Source of the DNA: Lytechinus variegatus
Taxonomy: Eukaryota > Echinodermata > Echinoidea > Temnopleuroida > Toxopneustidae
NCBI RefSeq assembly: GCF_018143015.1
Contig: NC_054746.1
Location: 30,779,129 to 30,843,128 of the forward strand
DNA length: 64,000 nt
Reading direction: 5' to 3'
In this document: positions 38,234 to 49,300 of the stretch, in pieces
How positions within the stretch are numbered: the first letter of the stretch is position 1
Layout of the letters: the number at the start of each line of letters is the position of its first letter
Notes under the pieces: generated by a model
The model's database searches: none
Told to the model about the DNA's origin: nothing
What the model saw: only the letters and a program-made list of their open reading frames with translations
Program-made: the position numbers and the translations under genes

Positions 38234-39500
38234 ATGATAATGTGGCTTGCCATACATATGTCAGCACACTCTAGTTAGATCGTTAATCTAAAATCGTAAA
38301 TCTGTATGTTGGCTGTATGACATTTTGTAATCAACTACAACTGCAATGCAAGAAGCTTGGGGACCACATTTGTGTCACAAGTCCAATAATGAAGGTCAAC
38401 CAAGACTGGGCCACAAATTACTTGCCAAATGTGTTGATCTTGAATGCTAATCATATTCATAAAAAAAATTGTCCTTAATATTATAATCTTAGAAGGTAGC
38501 TCTATCCTTCTGTGCTTTTTAATTGTTAGGTATCAAAGGACATACTTTAAAAAAATAAATGATTAACTTTATTTTAGCAATTTTTTTCTAAAAAAAAACT
38601 AAGGACTGGTTTATTGCTAAAAACCTTGAATTATTTCAACCACATAGGTTTATGGAGGAAGAATTATTTGGTTTGGTTCTTTTGTAAATATGAATATATG
38701 CAAAATATTCAAGTATTTGGTTGGGAGTTGACACTCATGTAGCTCAAAAAATCTTTTCAAAAATGAGAAAGATACCCAAGGTTCCAGTGGCCAATATTGT
38801 CTTGGTTTATGAAATATCTTTTATCCCTAATCATTAGACAGGCAAGTAACATAAGAGACCTTTGTGGGTTCTTGAGGTATAATCTTTCATACTGAGAAAA
38901 GGGGAAATGTAAGGGATATGATGGTGAAGGTTGTCTGTGGTTTGTGTGTGTAGAAGGAATGCTGCAGAGGATATAATAAAGACTCTTATTCCAAAGTTTG
39001 TGATTTCATGATAGTATACTAGTTGCTTTCTCTTTTTTATGATTGCTATGCTGCTTGTTTTCTTGGACTAAAGCAATCACTTATCACTCTTTTATTTTTC
39101 TGCTGCAAGCATTTATAATAAAATTTTGCCTTAATTTACATTTAAAAGAGGAATATTTTAATAAACTTACTGAATTTCTTCAAAACAAAAATCACCCAAA
39201 AGCCTAGTAAGTACAGTAAGTAACCTGCTTGCTCGGTGACCTCACTTTTTTTTCAACAAAGTTGGCGGAGTACAGCAAGCCTACATATGCCGACTTAACC
39301 CTAGACAAGACAAGACCCCAACATTTGGTGTTTTTACAAAAGCAGCAAAATAAGGGAAACATGTTTACTGAAGGTTTGACCAAATTCCATTGGTGCATTT
39401 TCAAACTTACCAAAAAAGCTTTGAAACACATCCTGATTGGTCCTTGAGTTGAATGGTTTGTACCACTTTGCAGACTTGGAGTGGGGTTTACAGGTTTTCC
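38234..39500. other. AT-rich non-coding spacer
   Basis: No exon recognised. AATAAA motifs near 38975 and 39118 could belong to a very long WDR26 3' UTR but are not supported further. Confidence 0.4.
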
Positions 39501-39880
39501 CAAGGGGCTTATTTCCATTGGTCTAATGCCAAATTGTCTAATTACTAACTTGTCTACTATCATTTGGTCTATCATCAATTTGTCCATTATCCACATGGTC
39601 TAATTTCCATTTCGTCCACTCATCATTTTGTCTCATAACCAGTTGGTCCAATAGCCGTTTAGTCCATAAACCATTTGGCCTAGTTGGAAAAGTTTTAATT
39701 GGGCAAAATGAATGAAAAGAAAATTGGTATTATACTGACTGGTTATTAGACGAAATGGTCATTGACGAACTCTGGATTAAACAAAGTGATGATTGGACCA
39801 AATGGTTGTTGGATGAAATGTTGATGGACGGAATGGCATTACACCATGTGGTAAGTGGACGAGTTGGCAGTGGACCATTC
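39500..39880. repeat. Pair of inverted 16-bp minisatellite arrays
   Basis: About 11 units of 15-18 bp of the form ATTTGGTCTATCATC run from 39505 to 39685. About nine units of the complementary form (GGACGAAATGGTCATT-like) run from 39740 to 39875. A spacer of about 55 bp separates the arms. The units are diverged within each arm, so the arms are only partly complementary. Non-coding. Confidence 0.65.
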
Positions 39881-40189
39881 AACAATTTACCCTCCAAAGG
39901 TTTCAATAATTGAAAGGCTTTATGTAGGATTAATTGAATCATCTATTCCACTTTAGCGAACACCTATGCATAAGAATCGCCTCCCTGTAAACTTAACCTT
40001 GTCAATAGTCAGAGCTGTATCTTTCGCATGGGAATCCTGCAGACGGCCTTTCATTACCAACTCTCACACTTCACCATAGACAAAACAAGGGAGAATGAGG
40101 GAAAGCTGCGATCAAAAGACACAAAAAGACCCTTTTTAATGGGATTCCTGTTAGACAAAGCTGCACAAACTTTTGACAAGGTGCCCTCC

Positions 40190-40770
40190 TTATAGGGGAA
40201 TGAAATCTTTGGAAGTAGGCTTATGTCAAAACAGAAAATTCAAAGAATAAGAACAAAGAAAATTTGAGAAAAATAGGACAAATGAGAAAGTTATGAGCAT
40301 TTGAATATTGCAATCACTAATGCTATGGAGATCCTCCCATTGGCAATGCGATAAGTATGTGTGATGTCACATGTGAACAACTTTCCCTTCGATGGACTAT
40401 AAATACCCCCCAAATGTCTCTCTTTGCCTTTTCTTACGGTGATACAAACTCTTTATCCGTGATGTATTCTTTAAAAAACTGTATTACATGCCCTCCTATA
40501 GAAAGAACACACGATCGAATGATAGATGTGATAAAAGAGGCAGTTTAAGTGAAATACATACTAAAGTAATGGGGAGAGTTGTTCATAAGTGACTTCACAC
40601 ATCTTTATCTTATTGCCAATGTGAAGGTCTCCATAGCATTAGTGATTGCAATATTCAAATGCTCATAACTTTCTCATTATTTGTCCGATTTTTCTCAAAC
40701 TTTCTTTGATCTGTTTTTTTTACTTTTCTGTTTTCACACAAGCTATCTTGATCCAAAGGTATATTCTCAT
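40190..40770. mobile_element. Large palindromic MITE
   Basis: The arm containing GAGAAAGTTATGAGCATTTG (near 40281) is mirrored near 40657-40676 by CAAATGCTCATAACTTTCTC. ATTGCAATCACTAATGCTAT / ATAGCATTAGTGATTGCAAT and CATTGGCAAT / ATTGCCAATG extend the pairing. The ends are blurred. The design is like the GTCCACC family but the sequence is different. Confidence 0.75.
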
Positions 40771-42869
40771 TTAAGACTCGTTTTGGTTTCATGGAGCACA
40801 TACAAACATAAAACCTACCATGAAGACCTCCAGTTTAAAAAGATCACTTTTGTTTCTGTTGTGTTGTTTATACAGGTTTCACTGTATCTTAGATTTTAAC
40901 CCATTGCCTACTGAAACTAAGGTGTCATAGTGTAAAGCCTATGAGTATTACAGAATTTAGTATTTAACCTGTTAAATCAAAATGGCTCTACATGTATGTA
41001 ACATCAATGGGTAGCCTTCACATAAAGGTATGGCAGCAGCATGATACGTCTGACAATATAACAATGTTTTACAGTCTGAAAATGTGACGATAGCTGAACA
41101 TATATGTACTGTAAAAGGAAATAATGTGATCAGTGGGAGAGGATATTTTTGTACAAATGTTGTAAAGTGTAAAATATGCAGTGTTTGGTGTCTTAGAATA
41201 TCAAGCATACTGCGAATGAGAGTGTCACAGTGTCTGTCTTTGTATTTAATAGTATTAATAATAAAAAAAATATGCTCAAACATACATGTACCAGACGAGG
41301 TTGTTTAATGTTTTAGATTTTTTTTTCTTCAAATGGGTATATTATTCAAAGATGACATTCTGATATCAGAATGTGTGTGAATGTTTGGTTAATACCTGTA
41401 TTCTGTGAATTACATTAGGGAGTTGATTGGTATTGTTTTACTTAGAATTCAATTTTTTTTCCAGGCATTTACAATATTGTTAAATTTGCAACGGGTCATC
41501 GAAATTCAGTATTGAATTGAAAGATAGTGATTATGTACACTTCATTTATAATTATGAAATTGTGTTTTTTACTCATGGAATCCAGCTTTGATAATCCTTG
41601 AAACCACAGGCTTATAAGATTTTTTAAACACTTTTAGAGATCATGATATATTGAGCAGTCTAATTGTGTACAATATATACTTGTACATGAGCAGATCTTT
41701 CAAATGAGCAAATCTATCAGTTCTACCGGTATTCAAGGACTGCACATGATGGAATCGTAAACAAACATGTGCCTGTTTGCACTTAAGCATGACTTTTTAT
41801 CAGACTTAAATCTCTTTGTGAAATGGTTAAGACTATAATGGTGTTAACTGGGCAGATTCAACCAATACGATAAGGGCCGACTCTGTTCTGGAGGCTTTTT
41901 TCAAAATCTCACCTCAATTTTTTTATTAAAAAAGATCTTTGAAAAATCACTCAAGGTGAGTTTCTAACCTGCGTCAGTGGTCTTGACCGCAGTAAACTCA
42001 CAATAGTGCTTCCTTTACACCAGTCGAGCTGATCGTTGTGTTGAAAATTATGCATTCTATTCCATGAATATTCATGAGGCGTAGCCTGACTAAATAAACC
42101 CTATTGGTTACGAGTGCCAAATCGACACCAATATAGTCTTAACCTTGTGAAACACACCCCTCAAGTACTATGGGCGAAAAGAGGACAAACATGTGCAAAA
42201 GAACTGTCCTGTTACATAAATTACTGGGGAAAAAAAAGAAGCAATAGCTTTATATCGCTTGTCATTGATTACAAGTTTAATGAAATAGTCCCAATATGGA
42301 CTGGGATTTTTAACCAAATGCAATGATGAAAACCCTGTGATCAACTTTCAGGGAGTGTTTCACCACTGTGTTAAACTTCATGGAACATTGGCAATGTAGT
42401 GGACCATATGTTCATGCAACAAATCATCGTAATTGATCACTTTATTTTTTTACTACTTTTGTTCGTAGAACTTTGTTGTGAAAATGGGTCGGTTTGAAAA
42501 ACAACTTGTCAATACTAAGGAGATAAGATCAATATTCATTGAAATCCTTACATTTGGCTGTGAAGCTATTTTACAAATCATTGACAACAATTTTTATTAA
42601 AAAGGAAATGAACACTCTTCAGATTAGTAGCATATAGGAGGGAACATGTAGTTGATGTGTTAACAGTAGACCTTGTCTGGGAAGTATGTATTTTGAGCAA
42701 TCTTTTTCTCAGTGAAGCTGAGGAAGTTTCAAGAAAAAAAAAATAAAATGAAAACTCTGAAAAGATTGCAGTCTCTTGTGTTTATTATTCAAAGTGTAAG
42801 AACCTTGCACATGACCTCATATGAATACGTTGCTTTATTATTTTACCATGTGATGTCATTGATGATATA
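40771..42869. other. AT-rich non-coding spacer
   Basis: I see no supported exon, RNA gene or repeat edge here. Confidence 0.4.
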
Positions 42870-43290
42870 TTAAAGGGGAGCTCCACCTTGACAAATAGTT
42901 TGTTGAATTAAAGAAAAAAAAATTGAGCAAGAATGATAATAAAGAATCCATCAAAATCAGATGTAAAATAGGAAAGTTTTGACTTATTGCTCTATTTCAC
43001 ATACACTTCCTGGTCAGTATACAAGTGAGGGAATGAATGGCGACATCAACCCACTCACTATTTCGTACTTTAATGTATCAATTTTTTGTCCTCCATATAT
43101 TGCGAGACAAAAGTATATGCATAGTGTTAATTCTTACCAAAAACACGTAAGAAATAGTTTTTGGCATGCTAAATTCTCATTTAAAACCTGTTTTGTGAAA
43201 AAATAAGGGAAATTTCAAAATGTCATATTTCCCATTTTACATCTCTTTTTATTCAAATCTAGTTTTCGTTGGGGTGGACTTCCCATTTAA
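42870..43290. mobile_element. Palindromic MITE, GTCCACC family, diverged copy 3
   Basis: The ends TTAAAGGGGAGCTCCACC and GGTGGACTTCCCATTTAA are inverted. Inside, ATCAGATGTAAAATAGGAAAG and its mirror near 43220-43245 match copies 1 and 2. Confidence 0.65.
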
Positions 43291-44139
43291 AGGAAAACTG
43301 AACTCTGGGACATAGTCTCCAGTAAATGAGCATTATTCTTGATACATTTATCATGACATAAGAATATATATTATGACTTCATGCTTACAAATATGAAGAC
43401 CATTCAATGTTTAATGAAAAAAACCCACAGGAAATCTTGGAAGCAATAAGCATATTGTTAACAGTCTACATGTAACTTGGTTAATATCATGTATTGAAAG
43501 CTGAGAAGTGTGGAAACAATTATCAATTTCGGGGTATATTATATAACTACATGATCAAAATTGTGTGTATAAAGTTGCCATGGCATATTAGCTCTAAAAG
43601 ATGAACTAGAAAAATAGAAATGGGTCAGCAAAAATTTAAATGAATAACTAAAATCTCTTCACATGTTGGCATATTTTTTTTCAATATGGCTATAAGACTA
43701 TACCTTTAATCAAACTGGATTTTGAATTACACCCCTCCAAAGTGACAAATATTCATAAATGTTATATTTCTTTATGAATGAACTGTCTTTCATACACATC
43801 TTGCTTCACAGGTAGTGTTTAAAAACTTGCAATACTCACAGAAATTCTAAAATTTCTGAATTTGGCTTTTTGCATGCATGGCACCAGCCAGTTGCATTAT
43901 AATTCTACAATCATTCAAATTCATTCATAACGGTTAACTCTTCATCTTTATACGACATTGTTTAAACTTGTATTACTATAGGGAATTGTGAAAAATGAAA
44001 ACAATTTCAGTTTTCCTCTACAGAATGAATTTAAAAATGAGTCAGTAAAAGCTATAGCAAGTGGTCACTGAATTCACTGATGACAAGGTATTCAAATTCA
44101 AGAGAAATATGTTGCAGAAAGAGTTGCGATTGAAATAAG
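43291..44139. other. AT-rich non-coding spacer
   Basis: Intergenic sequence between the convergent WDR26 and DTL genes. Nothing recognisable is seen. Confidence 0.4.
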
Positions 44140-45763
44140 AAACAAGTGGAATGCCTCTGGCCGTCTCACCTGCATCACGCGGTTCAATATAGCAGCAGTG
44201 CTGACTTTGCATACTACTCTAACTCGCACAAGATGTTCAGTGATACATGGTTACTCTTATGTCCTCTTTTTATGAACTAGACCAATAAACTTACAGAGAT
44301 ATGATGGTTATTCAACAAAAAACCCCAACATGGCCAAATTTCATTGACCTTACATGACCTTTGACCTTGATCATGTGACCTGAAACTGGAACAGGATGTT
44401 CAGTGATACTTGATTACTCTTATGTACAAGTTTCATGAATCAGATCCATAAACTTTCAAAGTTATGATGGTAATTCAACAGATACACCCAATTCGGCTAA
44501 AGTTCATTGACCTTTGACCTTGGACATGTGACCTGAAACACGCACAGGATGTTCAGTGATACTTGGTTACTCTAATGTCCAAGTTTAACGAACTAGACCA
44601 ATAAACTTTCAAAGTTATGATGGTAATTCAACAGATACCCCCGATTCGGCCAAAGTTCATTGACCCTAAATGACCTTTGACCTTAATCATGAGACCTGAA
44701 ACTTGCACAAAATGTTCAGTGATGCTTGATTACTATTATGTCCAAGTTTCATGAATCAGATCCATAAACTTTCAAAGTTATGATGGGAATTCAACAGATA
44801 TCCCCAATTCGGCCAAAGTTCATTGACCCTAAATGACCTTTGACCTTGATCATGTGACCTGAAACTTGCACAAAATGTTCAGTGATGCTTGATTACTATT
44901 ATGTCCAAGTTTCATGAATCAGATCCATAAACTTTCAAAGTTATGATGGTAATTCAACAGATACCCCCGATTCGGCCAAAGTTCATTGACCCTAAATGAC
45001 CTTTGACCTTAATCATGAGACCTGAAACTTGCACAAAATGTTCAGTGATGCTTGATTACTATTATGTCCAAGTTTCATGAATCAGATCCATAAACTTTCA
45101 AAGTTATGATGGGAATTCAACAGATATCCCCAATTCGGCCAAAGTTCATTGACCCTAAATGACCTTTGACCTTGATCATGTGACCTGAAACTTGCACAAA
45201 ATGTTCAGTGATGCTTGATTACTATTATGTCCAAGTTTCATGAATCAGATCCATAAACTTTCAAAGTTATGATGGGAATTCAACAGATATCCCCAATTCG
45301 TCCAAAGTTCATTGACCCTAAATGACCTTTGACCTTGGTCATGTGACGTGAAACTCATGCAGGATGTTCATTGATACTTGATTAACCTTATGTCCAAGTT
45401 TCATGAACTAGGTCCATATATTTTTTAAGTTATGATGACATTTCAAAAACTTAACCTCAGGTTAAGATTTCGATGTTGATTCCTCCAACATGGTCTAAGT
45501 TCATTGACCCTAAATGACCTTTGACCTTGGTCATGTGACATGAAACTCTAATAGGATGTTCAGTAATACTTGATTAACCTTATGGCCAAGTTTTATTAAC
45601 TAGGTCCATATACTTTCTAAGTTATGATGTCATCTCAAAAACTTAACCTCAGGTTAAGATTTGATGTTGACGCCGCCGCCGCCGCCGCCGCCGCCACCGC
45701 CGCCGCCGCCGTCGGAAAAGCGGCGCCTATAGTCTCACTTTGCTTCGCAGGTGAGACAAAAAA
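44140..45763 (-). mobile_element. DR1-array repeat family, copy C
   Basis: Opposite orientation to copy B: it runs from ACAAGTGGAATGCCTCTGGC at the left, through GTCTCACCTGCATC, to a (GCC)n block near 45672-45712 and GCAGGTGAGACAAAAA. Eight perfect TGACCTTTGACCT sites start at 44355, 44508, 44671, 44834, 44997, 45160, 45323 and 45515. The spacing is exactly 163 bp over the middle of the array. Neighbouring units are almost identical, which points to recent array expansion. It stands just beyond the 3' end of DTL. Confidence 0.85.
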
Positions 45764-46324
45764 TTGATTGCAAGTCCCCTCATGAACAATTTATTGGTTG
45801 AAAATGAAGTTGCATTTAATTTTTGGACTTGTGTTTGATCACAACTCTTTCTGGCACAGGCCCCTGATGGGATTGTATTGCAAACACTGTTTCCTGCAAT
45901 TTGATCTATTTTAAATAAAATCATTTTTATTTGAAAGGGAACTTCGGGAATTGGCAAGCCTGATGATAAGTTAATGAATATATGGGGAAAGGAGGTATGC
46001 AATGAAATTCAATATTCTCTCACACAAATATTATTTGTCAAACTTATTTCTCATAGCATAGACAGTGTTGTAGGTTAAAACCGATAACATGTGTTAATGT
46101 ACATTTAGCCTCAATCCACTTTTTCAGTTAAAAATTACTTTTGCAGAGACATACATGCATGTATCATATGTAAAACAATATGTAGATACAAACTGATGGC
46201 ATTGAATAACAAAACAATGGCAACTACAATTTGAAGAGGAGTGTTACACTGATCATAACAAGATCCCATATTCAAATTTAGACAAACATATTTTAAACAA
46301 GGACAAGAGGGACTTCCGCCTCTG
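45764..46324 (-). other. Probable DTL 3' UTR
   Basis: Sequence downstream of the DTL stop on the minus strand. An AATAAA on that strand at 45795-45790 lies about 530 nt after the stop and just before copy C. It is a reasonable poly(A) signal, unproven. Confidence 0.45.
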
Positions 46325-49300
46325 TCATGTATCTGATTTAGATTTCTTTTCAATTGGCTTGAAGTAACCCGAAATGGGTCTGGTAATACTTCTTCTTTTT
46401 GACTGGACAAGTCCTCCACTCTTCTCCTTGAAACACTCCTTCAAGTTCTGCTGCTGCATCTCTGGACTGCCCCCATCCTCCTTCAAGAGCGTTACCTGCT
46501 CCTTACTTGCTCTGGGAGATGCCTGAAAGTGGGATGCAATGTTCCGTTTTGTTGTCGATTTTGAGGTAGAACTGCCCTTTGGCCTGTTCATTGGAAGATC
46601 GTCCTTGAGAGGGGAACGCTGGACATTGGTGTGAGGATTCTCTGGTTGATCAAACCTGACACCGTCTTCCGTAAGATTTTCTTTGTCTTGTCCAATCTTG
46701 CTACTATCATCATCCCTTGCAAGTGGCCTCTGAGGTGTGTCTTTCACATGGCCAATGTCATCACTTCTTGTTATTGCACTTGTATCATCAACACATTTCA
46801 AGGTTTCCAGCAAACCTGAAGCAGCTCCTACACTATCAACTTTCACCTTTTTCACAGTACAAATGTCCTTTACATTGACTGCAGCAATCTTTCTCTTCTG
46901 AGGTAATTCACTTTCATGATTTCCTTGCATTCCCTGACTGCATGCTGAACCTTCAATCTTGGATACTTCTGATGCAGGCACAGAAGAACTCGCTGATGCT
47001 GCAAACTTGGCTTTGCAATTGCCAACTTTGATCTTCTTGACAGTGCTGGTTTCTTCTTTTTCTTCTGAAGTCACCTTCCTCTTCAGGACTGACTCACTCT
47101 GTCCACTTATTTGCGAATCCTGAATATCTTCTGAGCTTTCGCTCTTGAGTCTTTTGGGTGATGGCACTGGGGAAGCCGATCTTGAGGGTTTGGGGGAGAT
47201 GGTGACCCATTCCTTCAAACTAAACCTTCTTTTCTTTGTGCTAGATGGTGTAGGGCTGGATTGAGGTGAAAGGGGCATTTCACCAGTCTTACTTGAAGAA
47301 GCAGACCTGCAACTCTCTGAACACGACTGTGAAGGCCCACTTTCTGTTTCTGTCAAAGAGAGAGGGCAAGAAAATACAAGTCTCATTTAATACTAATGTA
47401 CAACTTTCAATAAATTCAGACAAATCTATTGAAATATCTTTTCATGATTGGACTCCACCCCCAATACCCAAGAACACTGAAATAATACACCAGATCAAAA
47501 ATAAGAGATAGGTTAAATTATACTCTGAAATGCAAAGTTCTTTTCTTCAGTTAATGTCCTGGAAAGCAAAACAACAAATATGAAATGATTTGAATAGTAA
47601 TTAAGTATCATTATGGCTACTGGGAGTATACAAATTTAAGGCAAAAAAATAGAATGACTATAAGAGAAAATCAGGACCCGGTAACAAAGAGATGAAAATA
47701 AATATTACCATTACTATCAATTGTGCAAGATAGGTTAACACATAGCCAATAAAGAAGACCTCCAAGTGACAGATTTACATGGAGAATTGCCTTGTGGGAT
47801 CTACATGTAAGTTGATGAAAGTACATATTAGTTTTTGAATACTGGCAATTCTGAACACAAGTCCCTTACCTTGACTCTCTTTAACTGATTTCCTTTTGCA
47901 TCTCTTGGCCCTTCCTATGACTCTATTGATCCCATCATCATCGACCTTCTCACCAGTAGACATCTTCCATATCCTCATAGTGTTATCATCAGAACATGTC
48001 ACAACCTTCAAAGATCAGATTAGAAACATTTCAATCTTTAAAATATGTAAATATACTCAACATTGTGGCAATAATGAATCATCAAGAAATTGTTTCTGAC
48101 TAAAATGTGGCATTCAAGCTCCCATTCCTTATTTAAGCGCCACCTTTTATCAAGAAGATAAGTTTCTTGCTCCTTAGTGACAAAATGAACAGCAATTTAT
48201 TGTACAAATTGAAATTAAAAATATACCCTACAATTAGTATTTTTCGGTAAAAATATTGGGAATCAAAGTAGTACACTCCTGTATACCTATGTAGGTAAGC
48301 CCCCTCCTCCCCCTTATACATGTATACGCTAAGGCCTATACATTTACATAAAATAGGAAGACAATAATGAATAAGAAAATCAAATTTACACAACTTTGAA
48401 CTGGGCAAAAAGAAGAAATTTGAGAGCATTCTTGGATTTTACCTTTGTGAAATCTGTTGGGCACCATGTAACAGAAGTGACCTCTGCATCATGACCTTCT
48501 AAAATCACTGAAGGGGATTCAGGCTCTCCTATCTGTTTTTAGCATAATAAAAAAGACATGAAAGGCAATTAGCAAACATTAGTTATAGTATTCTACACAA
48601 CTACAGATTGTTTGCTTTATTTCCAAACAGAAAGTACCATATTTATTCTTCTACAAAATACAAAATCAGCATTATTATCATTAGATGCATTATTCCATCT
48701 ATTAAGTAATAGTTAATGATAGGCAAACACCAAGAAATACCATAGGGATATCACACAAAAAAAGATTTACCTTACCTTCCAAATGTAAGCATAGTTGTCA
48801 CTGGACCCAGATAAAAGGTAGAGGTCGTCAGGAGAGATGGCCGCTTTTACAAAGAATGTAGAGTTGATATGACCCTGATACCTAGCAACAGGCTGTGATT
48901 GAAGCACACCACTGAGATCGTACTCATAAACTACACTGTCTGTGCAGCTTGCAAAGACCCGGGTTCGTGTTGATGTCAGCGATAATGAGGAATAGCCTAC
49001 AAGGAATAAAGTTTCGTAAATTAGGTTTCAAATGCATCTGTTTCATGGTATATAGAAACATGTAAGAAATTCTGACGAAATGGCAAAATGAACATTTGAA
49101 ATGTGTTCATTCCTATCAAGCATTTCATAAATTTTCATGATTTGGGTCCAACAATTGAATCTCAAGAAGTTTTTTTTATCAAGATCAAATACATCACAAT
49201 TGGGAGGGGAAAAATTGTAAACTTGAATAATAAAACAACACAAGAAAAGAAACATATTTAGATTTGTCTTAGTATTTTTTTTGCAAAAACTATGCACATG

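Noticed and set aside
46135..46419. Separate minus-strand gene downstream of DTL
   Set aside because: It overlaps the last DTL exon in another frame and has no independent support.
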